Positions 34,059 through 48,600 of a DNA stretch of 64,000 nt are shown here, one piece after another. The position numbers and the translations under genes were made by a program. This DNA comes from Caenorhabditis elegans (taxonomy: Eukaryota > Nematoda > Chromadorea > Rhabditida > Rhabditidae). Below the pieces are notes generated by a model. That model was not told the origin of the DNA, searched no databases, and saw only the letters and a program-made list of their open reading frames with translations. The DNA lies in NCBI RefSeq assembly GCF_000002985.6, contig NC_003281.10:8990001-9054000 (forward strand). The letters run 5' to 3'. The number at the start of each line of letters is the position of its first letter. The stretch's first letter is position 1.

Positions 34059-37044
34059 TCACACGAAGCTCGTTCCTCTACGAAACTCCTTCAAAGGCAT
34101 TCTCTCTCCGATCATTGACTGACTGCTGTTGGCTCGATGAGTTCTGTCGGCTCGATTTCCGCCGACAAGACACGAAGAAGCTGATGTTCTTCTCTCAATC
34201 ATTTCCATTGCAACACGACTTTTTTTACGTGATTCTGGCAAACTGTCAACCACCACTGTTGATGATGTCACCATTGAGACGGTTCTGCGAACATTAAGCT
34301 TTTGGGTTAGCTCAGAGAATATGAGGTTTAAGTTTGATGAGGATTTTCTGAGAAAATTATTGCCTCAAAAAGCAAAAAAAAACAATTGCTTAAATGTTTG
34401 AAAATCATGCGTCAGATGGTGTTTATATTTCGAAAAAAAATGTTTTTTTCGTTTTCTTGAATTTTCGATTTTTTTTGAAAACAATTTCAAATTTAAAATT
34501 TGCAAGAATTTTCCGATCATTAAAAATATTTTTTTAATTATTCCAAAGTTATACATATGCCTATAAATTTTTCTGAAGTTGCCGGGTAAAAAAATAGAGC
34601 CCGAGAATATTCGTTTGAGAGCACATTTTTGAAAGTTTTTTATCCTTGAATACTCCGTATTTTTTACAATTTTCTCAGTTGGGGGTATAAGCTTGCACAC
34701 CGAGAAGCTGAATACATGCGTTCTTTGAATGTTCTTTCAAAAAAATTCGAAAATCGAATTAAAATGTTCAAATTTATTTACAATATATACAAAAGCAGCC
34801 AAAGCGATAACAGGCATACACAACAGAAAATATCTATTTTTAAAAAAAGAAGAATGTGTTTGGAATCAGTGAGAAGGGGATTTCAGAAGCCATGCTGATG
34901 ATGATGATACACGTAATTGAACAAAATTGAGATACAACGAAAAATGATTTTGATTTCTTTTGTTTGAACTGGGAGTGAAAGAGAAAGAACATAACATCAG
35001 GTAGATGGAAGTGTATTTCACCCGTTTTCTTTTTCAGAAGTAGTTGATTTTCAGAAATTAAAGAAGCAGAACAACTGGCTACACGTGAGCCGCCACGCTT
35101 GTATACCTCGTCGATTTCCGAAGAATTCCTTGTTTTGTCTGCATGAGAAGACGTTGACGGAATGATGCAGATGAAAGACAGAAGAGAACAAAGTTTAAGG
35201 CTTTGCCAAGTACAACCAGAATTGTGCAGATTGCACTCTGAAAATAAACAATAGTTTTCAATATTATCTTTACGCTCAAATATTGTGATATTGTGATATC
35301 TAATCTTAAACATGTACGACATTTTGTTACTTGATATTTTTATTTTTTTTAGCTAAAACTTCAAAGGCATCAATGAAGCATTTTCAAATAGACAGTAAAT
35401 TTTCAAAGTTCTCATATTATTTAGAATTAAAACCCCAACTCAATCTTACCAGTGTAACCCAATCCCTGTGGACGTAGGAACTGAGAAATGTGACAAATGC
35501 TGATGGACTCTGAAAATATTTTCTTTGTTTTTTCTAAGTTTCAATTTGCAATGAAAATGTACTACGCATTCATTTTTATTAAAAGTCCAACCTGAGTTAT
35601 TGTGAAACACGTCACAATTGCTGTAACTGTGATTGTCACTTTATGTTCTGTTTTTGATTGAAGCTGGGTAAACTGTGAATCTCCTCGAATAGTTTTTGAT
35701 GGTTCAAATAACTTTGTTCTAAAATTTAAAAGACATGAATGTTAGTGAAATAATATGAAATCTCAGTCTAACTAACCTTTGCCTCAACGTCAAAATAAGC
35801 ATGACATTGAATATAATCACGAGAACCACTGGAATGAGCACAACGAAAATTGCATTAACTTGAGGAGCTACACGGACAACAGACTTCATAAATTCAGAGT
35901 TGGGATTTGGCTCATTCCGGAACCAACGTTCGGAATCAATTCCCAAACAAGCCACGTGGTATTGTGTGCCATTACAAAAGAGCTTTTCAGCACAAGCATG
36001 GCTCACGTGATTGTAGGAAGTGAGGATGAAAGTGGTGACAACAATGATTGTGACGACGTTCCGAGGAGTAAAAAACTGAAATTAAAATATTTGAAGCAGC
36101 TATAACATTCTATAGACGAATTCTAATAAAATTTGAAAATTCAGATATCAACATATATATTTTTTTTTGTGAATACTTCACCCTGAAATTTGACAAGTCA
36201 GTGAAAAGCGCAAAAAATTATCTTTATAAAATATATATTGGTAAACGGCTGAAATAAAACGTTTTGACATTTACTAAAATGTGTATTTAGGAAAATTTCC
36301 ATCTTTAGGAAAATAATTTTAAAAATATCTCGTCTTTTAGGCTCTCTCGTTTTTTTTTTTCATTTCTCGATCTCAGTATGTAAACTAAACGAAAAATATT
36401 CGTGCGATCAACTAAACTTACACATCTTTATATTTGTCTTAATTTTGCAATCTTTATAATTTATGTTCCAGTCCTTTTTTTTTAATTATTAAAATAGTTT
36501 CTTACCTTTGCCTGTTTTCTCACTGATAACGGATATTTTATGATGATCAATCTTTCTAAACATATCACAAAAACCAGCCTGAAAAATACAAATAAATTCA
36601 AGATTAATTTCCTCTAAAAAACCAACCATGTAGCAGTAGCGATTGACCAATTTGTCATTGCAATAATTTGAAATTTATATTTTCCATAAAATTTCCGAAA
36701 CCATAACGCCGTCTCAAATGTTTCATAATGAGCCATTGAATGGGGAAGAATTACGACTAAACTGACAATGTCAGCAACTGCAAGGCATGCCAAAAGTTGA
36801 TTTGATCTGAATATTAAAGTACGTTCGTCAATTTTGTTGAAGAAAAAGCTCACCGCGTTCTTAAATTTGGAGCTAAAAGTACTGTGAGATTAAGAATATT
36901 TCCGGAAATTCCGAAGAGCACAAGAATTGGAATAATCGTTCCAATAAGTACTCCTTCTGTTGAACTGACTGATAAGGACATCTGTCTGTCTGTCAGACAG
37001 ATGTCCGTCGCTGTTTTTGATGGTATTGTTGTGTTATTTGACAT
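34059..37044 (-). CDS. Rhodopsin-class GPCR, neuropeptide-receptor-like, 428 aa
   Basis: Seven-helix plasma-membrane receptor of the nematode FMRFamide-peptide receptor type; ligand unknown. Eight exons in reading order: 37044-36854, 36806-36627, 36578-36506, 36075-35777, 35718-35592, 35509-35450, 35237-35107, 34284-34059 (1287 nt). TM1 has GISGNILNLTVL, TM2 LLACLAVADIVSLVVILP, TM3 ends VICLERLIIIKYPL (ERL in place of DRY), and extracellular loop 2 is long with two Cys (CAEKLFC, HVACLG). TM5 is FVVLIPVVLVIIFNVMLIL, TM6 VTITVTAIVTCFTI, and TM7 ALNFVLFCLSSASFR (NFxxF in place of NPxxY). The last exon encodes an 76-residue Ser/Arg-rich tail. Reading through the donor at 35107 instead gives a short tail ending YTSVAAHV. 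TTTTCAG abuts the ATG. I believe this is F59B2.13, from memory. Confidence 0.88.
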
Positions 37045-37138
37045 CTGAAAATAGTAATTGATTGAAAAAAGATTCACTGATAAAAGAGCAGGTCACAAGT
37101 AAAAAGTCTACAAATGATCGGTTGAAAAAAAAATATAT

Positions 37139-37266
37139 TCAAATTGGATTTAATTTTTTATAATAACCAAAAACCACGAGATCCAAGTGCCTTGTTGACA
37201 TTTTGGGACCAATATGTAAATTGATCTCGTGTTTTTATGGTTCTCAAAAACCGGTTTCAATTTAAA
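37139..37266. repeat. Imperfect inverted repeat, 128 bp
   Basis: 'aaattgg...aaaaccacgagatc' on the left pairs imperfectly with 'gatctcgtgtttttatggtt...ccggtttcaattt' on the right (arms about 40 bp, loop about 45 bp). A small palindromic element upstream of the GPCR. Confidence 0.55.
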
Positions 37267-37714
37267 TAATAACGAATAATAACCTCAGGTTGCACAAGAA
37301 AAGGAAGTGAGTCAAGATGGAACCTGTTTAAGAACCTAGATTTAGATTAAATTTTCACAAAAATTTAAGCTGCAAAATTCAACTCCAACTCCGTGTAACA
37401 ACGGCCTGAAGTTTTTCAAGGTATTTTTTACCTATTTTGTTTATAATTGCTCCAAAGGTAATTTTTGAAAACTTCTGAAAGTTTCAAACACAAAAAAATT
37501 TAGGAGGCTTTTTGTAAATGTTTTAAAATTTTATCAGGCCAGTTTTTAATCCAACTCTATCAAAAAAAATGCAACGATTCCAAAAACTTTCTGGTTTCAG
37601 TTTCGCAGCTTGAGTTTCTGTGACAATCAAATCTAAAAATAAGCATTAAATTAAAAGATATCCGGTTGAGAGGGATTCTTCAGATGTCCTAAACCATGCT
37701 CAAACCTGGGCCTG

Positions 37715-37763
37715 AGCAAAGCCTAATAAGCCTAAGCTGAAGCCTACGCCTAAGCCTATGCCT
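37715..37763. repeat. Degenerate telomere-like gcctaa units
   Basis: gcctaataagcctaagctga followed by agcctacgcctaagcctatg contains three gcctaa and several one-base variants, the complement of the nematode telomere repeat ttaggc. An interstitial degenerate tract in spacer DNA. Confidence 0.55.
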
Positions 37764-40700
37764 TAGAAATCATTAAAGAGCAAACATTTAAAAATTCACA
37801 AAATAAAAAAAAGTATAACTTTAAAATTGTTCAAGTAGGATCCTGAATCCCAAGATCTAATAAAACCAGAACTTCTAGTATCCCAGTCATCCCGTTATCC
37901 TAATCGTTTTCCCATTGAAACAGAATCTTTAGCTATCTGTTTGAAGAGCTCGTAAATTAACAAGAATTGCTCATTTTCAAGCAAATTCTCCGTGCGAAGA
38001 TTAATTATTTTCATCTTCTTCTCGGCTCGTCACCCAACAAAATTAGAACGGCAAAGAAAAGGAGGAAACAAAAAAAAGTATTTTGTCATCTTTCTCTCTT
38101 TGCACCTCATACGTTTTCAGCTTTCACCCACACATCTGTCCTATAACATTCTTGGGCTCCCAAAATCTAATTCAGAATGATGTTTGGGAAAAGGGAAACT
38201 GAAGAAAAGGAATATGGGTGCGAAAGGGATAATTGAAAAGTTGATGGGTATCTTGGAATCATGTTTGCAGAAAAAAGCAAACGCGTGACGGAGCAAAGTA
38301 ACACATGCTTGAAATATGACGAAAGGTTAATCTGAAGACTTTTGGCCACATTTAAATTAACTTTTTTCGTGGGAAAAACTGACCATCAGGGCTGCAGGAA
38401 GAGGAGAAATTTTTTATTTTGTCTGGCAGTTTCAAATGCCAAAAAAATGACCACAACTATACGAATATGGGTTCAATGAATTTAAGATTTGTAAAGAAAA
38501 AAGTGCAGTGATCTGGGAAAAATGGATGCTCGTGTGCTTTTGAACCTTGAATATATTATTAGAATTAATGAGAATTACGACTTCCTTTTAACATGAAGAA
38601 TCTTGCAAAACGAGAACTCTGAAATATGTATTTTGAAACTTGAAGTTTGTACCTAAGATAATATAAGAAGTGATGCAAAAGTTACCACATATTTGTAAGG
38701 ACTTTCATTTAATCTTAAATTCTCTAATTCTTTAATCTCAAAACAAGGGTAAAAAGTGTGAAGGTTGGCAAAATTTGTTAACAAATGTTGAAAGAGAACC
38801 AAAAAAATCGGCGTCTCTGGAACTAAAATTTTTAAAAAATGTTTAAAAAATATTCCATTTGCAAATGTATACAATTTTAAAAGTTTGACATTTTTTTTGA
38901 AACTACTTTTTTTAATTAGCATAGCTGGAATATCGATTGGAATCATTCTACCAATCTTCGTATTTATTTTCTAGTACTATCACTGTTTTCGATGTCTAAC
39001 CTTCCTATTGAATATTCCTTTGCAAACTACAAAAAAGCGCAAATATTAGATGTAACTTATGATTTCTATGTACAACTAGAATCATGCTACATAAAAAATT
39101 GTAGGGAATTCAATTTTGCATATCATGACAAAAAATAATTCAATTTAATAGTATAGTTAATTATAGTATACCAAACACAGTATAGTAAACCAAAATTCAC
39201 TGAAATAATTTTGATCTAAATTTAAATGAGGTCTATCAGTTTTGATATTTGTTTTCCTAGTCTGCAAAATTTTACATTTAAATGTAAATAAAAAGAGAAG
39301 TGCATTATTTTGGCAAAACTCCAATAAACCGTACCAACTGAAACAACAGAAAATAAAAAAAGAAGAGCAAAATTCGAGACAAGAAGATCGGCAACAATCT
39401 CATATAAAATGAAGGTAATTTGAGTTGAATGTGTAGTCGTAGTGCAGTGAACAAGAAAATGAGGGTGGAGAAAAAAGGGTCTCAAAAAACTCGGAGAAAC
39501 GTCTCGTGATTTACATTTCTGAAGTGATGCACTTATGTGATATTACTAATTAGGACATCAACAGCAGGTCAAACTTGTTAGAAAAAAAAGATTTGATAGC
39601 ATTTTTATGAGCTTACAATTAGATTCTAGAAGGTCGGAGGTGCATATATGTTGCCATTTTAGATTCCAAATTGAGATTACGGAAAATTCTTCAGGATCAT
39701 GCTCAATGTAAAAATAAAAAATTGAATTGTCACGTATCTCTTTGTTGTAAATGATGGAAACTAAGTCGTAGTAGACCTTTTTTTTAATTTGCAGCAGTAC
39801 TGCCCAAATTTAGCAATCGATCCTTAAACGGCGTTTTTCGGCAGAGAAGGACGGGACTGTGAGCTTTTTTGCTGATTCTTTTTGCATTTAGCATTCGAAA
39901 TATTCATCTATGTCCCATTTATAAAACTTTAAATAAAAGTTGAACCACTTCGTACGCTTGTAAACTCCGCCAGCCTCTGCGGAACAAAAAAGTCCACGGA
40001 TCGATTGATAAATTTCGAGAGTATATATTTTAAGCAAAAGTTAAAAACAAACATTTTCAAATACTTTGAAAAACATTTAATAAATTTTTACAGTCATATT
40101 AAGTATGTATATCGAGACTGTTTTCTGTCATTTGAGGAAAAAAAATGACTCTCCGTATTTTTTTTGCGTTGCCCAGTCAAATTATCTCACACTTCATGAA
40201 AATTCCTTTTTTAAAGAAATTTAACTTTTGGGATAGTATGCTTATAAATTCGAATCATTTCCAGCAAAAATATTATCATCATCAATGCTGCCAATCTCTG
40301 GACTTGATCTACTTGGGCGGAGTTAACATTGAAAAATAAAATGTAAGCGTCACTAGTCAGAAGCTCAAAATGGAATTAAAGGAGGTCTTATGGTTGGAGG
40401 GAGCTCCCCCCAGTTTGACTCAGAGCCTTATTAATGATTGTAATCGGATATACGGTCAAGTAGCCAGAAGTGGTCGAGATCTAAACGTTTTCTCGAAAGA
40501 CAAGTAATGGAGGAATAAGCAAAAAGCGAATCGAATAAAAAGGCAAAAGAAGAGGTCAAATATTGAAGAGGCGATGATGGTGGTGTAGCTCTCAAAATGA
40601 GAAACACAAGGCAAATAATAGAAGAAAGGGGGTTTTCAATCTCTGTGGAAATTTCAAAAAAGGGTGAAAAGATGTCTAAGGGTGTGAAAAATTGGTAAAA

Positions 40701-42611
40701 GGAGAATATGGGAGGGAGTGAAAATATCAGAAAATAATAATTTGGAGAAAATAATAACGTGATCAGGGAATAATCCCAATAATTTTTAAATAGTTACTTC
40801 AATTATAGCGATCAAAAAATAGTTTAAAATGAGATTTAAAAAATCTGAATTACCATGTTGAATTACAGTAATACATAACTTCCTTAAAAGTAGAAACTCG
40901 TGGGAAACGTTGAGCCAAAAGAATATAATAAATTAATGACATTTTTCATTCAAAGAATTTGCCTAGTAAACAATAAAAACAGTGATCGGAAATAAACGAG
41001 CCACTGATAATTTGATAAGAAAAACATACGGGTGCATTGACGTATGAACATGGCTGTATGTGGGAGTAAATGGAGGAACAGGAGCAGTAGTAAGGGGTCA
41101 CGAGAGGGTGACGTTTTTTATGAAAAGGTTTCGAAAGATCTGATGTGGTCTTGGTTGCGAACATTCAATTATTTGTTGGAAATTTATTAAATTACAATAT
41201 TTTATCGTATATTTTATATAGAAAATGTCATGCCAGTTTCTGGTCTACTTTTTATTGAATAAAAATTATTCTAGAAAAAGTCTATATTCAACTGCTCTTG
41301 GTGCGAATTGTGGCTGCTAAATGGAAAATTCGATCAAGCACAAAAATGAACCCAGATTTTTGAAATTATTGTGCGAATAGGAATATCTCTGCAAATGTTA
41401 AACAAATGAACATGGTGAAAAATCCACTGAAAAAAAAATTTCAGATAAAAATTTGAGCCGTTGAAAATCAAGCTTTTCAGTTCAACTTTTTTGCAGTAAC
41501 ATATAACGTCAGTTTTTGGAAAGTTATTATCTTCCCTTGAAAGTAAATCATTTATAATACAGGTGTTTTCCAAAGTAAACATTATTTCTCGAATGACGAA
41601 CTTACTATTTAGACATTATTTATCAGAAAAATAACAAGCCTTAGTCTTTTTACTTCCTTCCGGATTTGGACTATGAGGAGTTTTTGTAGAACATTAAGAA
41701 TTAGTTTTTTCCATAACAACAAAAAATGGTGCAGAAGAAATGTTTAGGGAACTTTTTATACATGATCTTGAAAAGCATGAAGAATTTTGAGTTCTGAATT
41801 CAAAAACCGAGACATCAAAAAAACATGCGACGAGGTTTGTATTTCTCACCCGAAGACATGAACACAGATCACTTAGTTTCCCTCGGTTTCCTATCAATTT
41901 CCTAAAAGTGACACGATGTGGATCAAAAGATGAATCTAAGAAAGAAGAACATCACACCATTCCAACGATGTCACATTCCGTTTTTGGAGGAAAAATGAAC
42001 GAAAAAGTACAAATGTCTTTTAACCTTTAAAAAAACAGAGAAAAGAGGAGCGCCAGAGAAAAAAAGAAACATTTGATGGAAAGGGGGAACAATCTAAAAA
42101 AACACCTTATCTTTGGTCATCTCATTTTTAACCAGTTGTTTCATTTTATTCCACTTTCAATTTGAAGCAGAATTTCAATTTTCCTAATGGTAAGGATGGG
42201 GATGTACTGCAAACAGAGCACAAATTAATTTATGCACCACGTGAATTTTCGGAACGATTGAGGAAAAAATAACTTCCTCCGGCTGAACGTATAATATTTT
42301 ACGGGCAATTTTCAGCTTGTCGATATAGACAATAATTTTAATTCTAGAAATGTTAACGAAATTTCGAATTGAGTTCAAAACGCAAGGGAAATTGGAAATT
42401 TCGAGAACCTTTATAATTGGTAGCAATAATAATTATTTTTGATTGGGACGAGTAATAATAAATAGGGGTGGAAAACCGGACTCTGACATCGAGACGATCT
42501 GGGCTTTTTTGTGTTACGGTGGATTTTGATGATTTTTCGGCTTGACGAAATTGTTTCTCAAAACCTAGAAATTCTGGTACACGCATGAAGGTTCTAAAAA
42601 TGAGACTGGAA

Positions 42612-42629
42612 AAACCGGACGTCCGGTTT
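42612..42629. repeat. Perfect 18-bp palindrome
   Basis: aaaccggacgtccggttt is a perfect palindrome within a GC-richer patch (42460-42640) that also contains a second ccggac. It could be a dimeric factor site; no more can be said. Confidence 0.6.
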
Positions 42630-45600
42630 GCCAGTCCGAGGAACGAAATGTTAATTTTGAAATGAAAGATATTTATTTGCTTTCAAACAAATTTTAAAAC
42701 ATAAACTCAAATCGAACCTACAACTGATAAAATTTATCTTGCCAAAAAACAACACCGACACATGATGATATCGATCCCCCGCAATCAAATGAATCATTTG
42801 ATCGTCTCTCACTGAGAGCCGGTCGTTAAAATCACGGAGCCCACACTCCTGTCCCCAACACAATTGATGGCCGCATCCGGACACCGAGAAACATATGCGG
42901 AATTCAGAAGAAAAAGAAGAAGAAGATTCAGATTTTGTGGGTAAAAAAGAAGAAGTGACCTTCTCTATCCTTCCCCATCTGTCTGGTTTCTTTTTTCGTT
43001 ATTTCATTGAGCATATTTCTGAGAGAGAGAGAGAGCAACAAAAAATGATGAAGTTTTCAAGTAGGTGAGAATTGACAAAAACACGGTGTTCCATACACTT
43101 TTCGACGGCAAACATCAAAGAATAAGTAGGTCATTTAATGGGATTGAGAATTCAGGAATCTGTTGGACCACGAGTAAATACTAGTAGCTTTGTCTAGAAA
43201 TTTCTTGTTCTATGTGGGTGGACAGGAAAACATTTTAGTTTACTCATATTTTAGCGAATTGAATAATTTTTGGAAGATTATTTTTGGCATGTGAAGAGCT
43301 TAATTGCCACTTCATCCATTTTAAGAATCCGGAACAATTTTTTTTTCGAATGAGAAAGTGAAAAATTTGTAAACTGTTTTTTCTGGAATTTCTAAAATAT
43401 TTCGAAGATTCTCTCATTTTATTAATTATTCAGAGTGCCATTTAAAAAAAAAGACTTTAAAGATTTGAAAAATTATGATTTTTTCAGTAAACTGTTGTCA
43501 AAAGTCTTTGTACACGGCTACCTCGTAAGCACGCCCGCCTGCCTACCTTACTCGTGCCTACATTTTTTGCCAAAATCTACCCGAAGTCTTTTTTTATTCC
43601 GTTAAAAAATATAAAATTGATACATGAATTTAGTGTGAGTACTAAACCAGGAAGACAATCCGTAAGCAGGTAAAGGAGAGGCATGTACCTACGTCTGAAA
43701 AGAGGTAATTCCAGACAAATGAAAACTCAAAATTAGTCAATTTATATTTCGGAAAAATTTTTTAATACATTTCTGTCAATTAATAATTCAAAGATATATC
43801 TTGTCTAGTCTTTTTTGAAAAACATTTTTCCAACCCATATGAAAATTAACATTCTGATGAAGGTCATAACAAGAAGCCGGAAACAAAAAATCGTTTCTAT
43901 GAATTTCAAAAAAGTTTTCGAAAATTTTTACTTATACTTTTAGGTGATCTTTTCATTTCACGAGTATTCATATTTCTTCTTTGATCCCCTTTTCTTCTAT
44001 AATCCTCTGTTTTCGTACGTACTACTTTGTTTTTATTTGAAGCAAAAGATAAATGAGTACCATGGAAAAATACTAGGAAAAAGGAGAAAAAAGTTTACAC
44101 TTTTTCAGTACAATATAAATAAAATGTGAGAATAATCACGGATTTTTAGCAGAAAACTGAACATTCAGAGACCAGTTTTACAAGTTTTCTGGGTGTACTT
44201 AAATTGAATTGTAAGGAGAAAAAGAAGAAACTGCAACTGAGCCAAATTAAAATCAAACGGAAGGAAACATTTTTCAGAATGCAAAGAGAAGCATTTTGTA
44301 AATATGAATTCGCTGATAAGTAATAGAATTTGATCACGCTATCAAGAAGGAACAGACTGACACAATGACCACTTGGAATATTCATTTTCAGTGATATAAA
44401 GTTGAATATAAAGTTTTCTGGTTTTCCAGCTCTATTCTACACTCATAAAAAATGCTCAAAACTCAATGTAAATGAGGCGTGTGACGTCATTTCTTCGCCT
44501 CAGACGATAGGTTGTTTTCGTTTTAGACGGGCAGTCTAAACCTTAAATTTGCTAGCTCATACCTTTCTTAGCGCAAAAAAGTTCTGACTGTGTTTTTGTG
44601 ATATGCTTCTCATTTCAAAATTATGGGGTGTTCACTCATTAAGAATACGTCACTGCAAAATTTTAAGCCTGACAAAGCGTCTCAATGACATCTCAACATA
44701 TTTCCCATATTTCGATCTGAAATTATTTCAGTTCGTTCATTTTGCTTCGAAAGCTTTTTTGTAGGTTCTGGATTTTTAAAATATATTTTTAAGTAGTGCA
44801 AAAATACACTGAAACAATTTCAGATCAAAAGCTATAAGCTTCTGCGGTTGGAGCTTAAAATTTTGCAGACTTTTCTTGGTAAATACTTTCAAATAGCGTA
44901 TGTCTTGTTTTGAAGCCTGAGGGAAAAAAGGAAACATGTTTCAGGAAGTTTAATAAATTAAAAACATTTAGAATATTACCTCAGTAACTATAAAAATTGA
45001 CATATCCGTCGTCAAACAAACCCTGGGCATAGTTCTGAATAGGGCCGAACGTTTGGCGCCCGGTTCTCTCTATCTAGAAAACTTTCTACAAAATTATACG
45101 ACAAAATAAGTCATTCCCATCCAGTCTACATATCTTTCAAACTTAGAATTTCCACAACCAATTAAACAACTCACTGTGAACATCAGATAACAACTTTAAT
45201 TGAATTATCAGTACACGATTTAGAGATAAAGATTTGAGAGGAAACGCAGATGAAAAAGTGACAGTTGGCTCTTCGAATTTTGATAATAAAATGCGACGAA
45301 TTGGATGCTAAAAGTAGAAAATGAAAGATGAGTCGTTAAACTTAAATTTCCCCAATTTCCTGAACAAACGACGAAAAGTTTAGATTTTTGGAAATACGAG
45401 AAGAAGTCTGAAGGAGGAAATTAGTAATTTTCAATGCTACGGTACTTTGTGTTATGGAAGAAAAAAGCCAATCGAATAAAAATAAGAAATAATAAAAAAA
45501 CAAGGAAACATAAATAAATCCACAACAAAAAGATGAAGCGTGGGAATTTAAACACTATGAACATTTACTAACAATAAGTCGGGAAGTTCAACAACACATC

Positions 45601-48600
45601 AAAAAGCGGGGGAGTTGAAACATTGAGATTCGGATTATTCTTAATTTAGTTATTTGTCATTTTGATGTTAAAATAATCAGGAAGTATAAGTCAAAGTTCG
45701 TCAAACAATTTGGAGTCAAGCTTTCTTTTTTCATCCTAATAGTAAGTCTAATACTTAAATAGGTTGAGTATTGGGGAAAAACTCCACTTTAAAAACCCTT
45801 TGAAAATAATTTTTTAAAAATGAGCGGATAAAAGTTTTTTAAAAAAATTAGTGGTTCTCTCTACGTTCGGGCAATATTCAATTAAAGCTCAAAATTGGTA
45901 ATGTTTTTAAAATATTAAGAAATTTCTTGTCGTGAAGTGTACATCAAGAAAATATTTCAGAAAAATATTGCTACAAAATCCAAGTGTAGCCGTGTGTCTT
46001 TTTTGTGTTTGTTTATTCAAACTTTCAAAAATCATACGAAATTCAAGATTTCTAAAAGTGGACAAATTCGGAAATCTCTAAGAAATTGGACACCATCTTA
46101 CCTTAGTTCCAATGAACTCAAAATAACTTTTTGTGCAGTTGAAAAGACGATCCTAAGAATATGAGGGTATTTTAATCCTACTCAATTCTACGTCAAAAAC
46201 TGGAAGATTATGAGATTTTTTCCTATTCTAAATCAGAAAATCAAGAATTGATGCCAAAAATCTTAAAGAGTAAAATTTATTTGTATGTAAAAGCCAGGTT
46301 CAGAATTAAAATCATAATTTCTACGACCTTTTTTGTTTTCCGTAGGCTGAAACCGGAAAGTGGTGTCTTCTGAATTCATATTTGTTTGCCCTAGATTCCT
46401 CATGTTTCATCGCCGCGCCCGTTTTTGGAAATTACAATTGGAAAACGGCAGAGAAATCGAAGCAACAAAATGCAGATGACATGACGTATGACTCCTGAGC
46501 CACAATGAGCATACTAGTCAATGATATTAGAGAAGAATTTTGGAAATATTTTGGAGGCATTCTTAAAGTTTGATTTAGATTTGGAAACCATGTTATCAAT
46601 TGGGGGGGGGGGTAGTCAAGTAGTCAGCGAAATTGCAGCATAAACTCGGATAATTTTTTTTGGTCATTTGACATATGCCGAATCGTATGATTGCCGAAAA
46701 TTCGAAATTACTATTAAAAAAGTCCAAATTTTTAAAAGTTTTACAAATTGTGTAATAATTTTTTAATAATTTTTTAATTGGGTTTTAATAATGTTAATTT
46801 ATACGGAAGATCCACTGAAAATCGTCCAAAAAGTTCTTATGTGATAAGTTGGCATATAAATATCATAATGACTTCAAGATACCTGTAGTTAGTTTTAAGA
46901 AAATGTGTAAAACCCCTATCTGTGCACCCAAGTTAAATAGTGATCCATTTATTTGCCTTCAAAAGTTCAAGATTCGAGAATCCTAGAGTCGTGGGATTTT
47001 CTCTTATTTCGAAGTGCGAACTAGAGACATGAGAGGAGGGAATTTTTTGTCTTTTGACCTGATCTATTCCACTACTGAATATACTGTAGTTATAGTAGAT
47101 CGAAAATGACGTGGTTCTGAGTAACTTTTACAAATTGAGCTGGTTTTTTCAAAAAAAGGTGTCGAATTTCTATAATGATGTGCAATGAATTCAAAGATCA
47201 GAAAATAGGTCATTTAAAGCCATGAATCAAAAAGTCAAATTTTGCATCAGTTGGCGGTGTGAAACCATTCAAAAAATTGGTAAAGATTCTGATAATCTGT
47301 CAAAAAAAACTCAAAATGATTCAGATTTTTCGAACAAATGTTCAGTTAAAGGTTTTGCTAGTTGTCAATTTTCGGAAAGCATTGGAGTAATTTTATTCAG
47401 AAAAAAAATTGATTGGAATATATACACTGAAAATGGCTTGAAAAATGTTTTTAGAAAGATTTGGTATAAGACCAAAGTTTATGAAAACAACTAGGTTCTA
47501 TTCTGTCCAAATTCTCCAATCAAAGATGACTTTAACGGGCAAAAACTAAAATATGGAATACTAGGTAGTACAAACACAAACCACACAAAATTCAATTGAA
47601 TTATGTTTCCGGAGCAACAAGAAAAAGCAAACAATTTGAACTCAATTCATATTGGAACTTTCAAAAGAAGGGACGCAGGAGGCGTTACGTCCCATAGAAA
47701 GGTAGGCACCGCCGGAAAAAAAAAGTTAGAGAAAATAGGAGACGAGGGCAATAAGAATTGATGTGATTTGGAGGGAAATGAGGGAAATGAGGGATCAGAC
47801 ATTTTGAATAGAATAGATGGATCTGTCACATGTGTTACTGTCTTTTTCTATGCTTTCTCACAGTTCGCGGAAGATGAAAGTGAAGAATTTTCTGAAAACT
47901 GGTAACGAAACGGGCAAGAAAAACGAAACTTAACACCTACGCATTCATAACAATCAGATGATTTTTGGGTGTAGACAGGTACTATTTTTAATTATTCTAA
48001 GTTAAAATTTATATGCTGAAGAATTTTTGTTTTACTTGTCAACTTTATGAACTTGTTTGTACTCCAACAAGCAATTTCAGCTTTTGAATACATTTTGAAA
48101 TTGTTCATAAATAATCTGTGAAATCAGAATCCTTAAATTTATATTGAGAACAAACATAAAAGTGGTCATTGTTCAGAAACACCAAACAGCATTCAACGAA
48201 ATGTTTCTTCCCCCGTTTTTCTATATTTTCAATTTTTCATACTATTTGGTATTTAGAATGGATCATTTTCCCCGAATAACTAATTTTTTAATTAGAGCCA
48301 GTAGTTATTTTTTCAGTTATTCAGCAGAAACCATCGACTTAAAAAAAATTAAGATATTTTCAAAATCCTGTAATTTTTTTCCAAATTAAAGATATTTTTC
48401 TGTAATTTTTTAATAACCAAAGTGAATCCTTCAGACACAAAATTGTATATGTGAGAAAGCCAAATGCATTTTCAGTGAAGCAAAGAAAAACAAATATGAA
48501 CGACCTTTAGGACTTACACAAGAACATCAAAGAATGAATGGAAAACACTTTTATTTAGATTTTTGATTAAAAGTTCAATAATTACTTATTTGTTTTTCTC

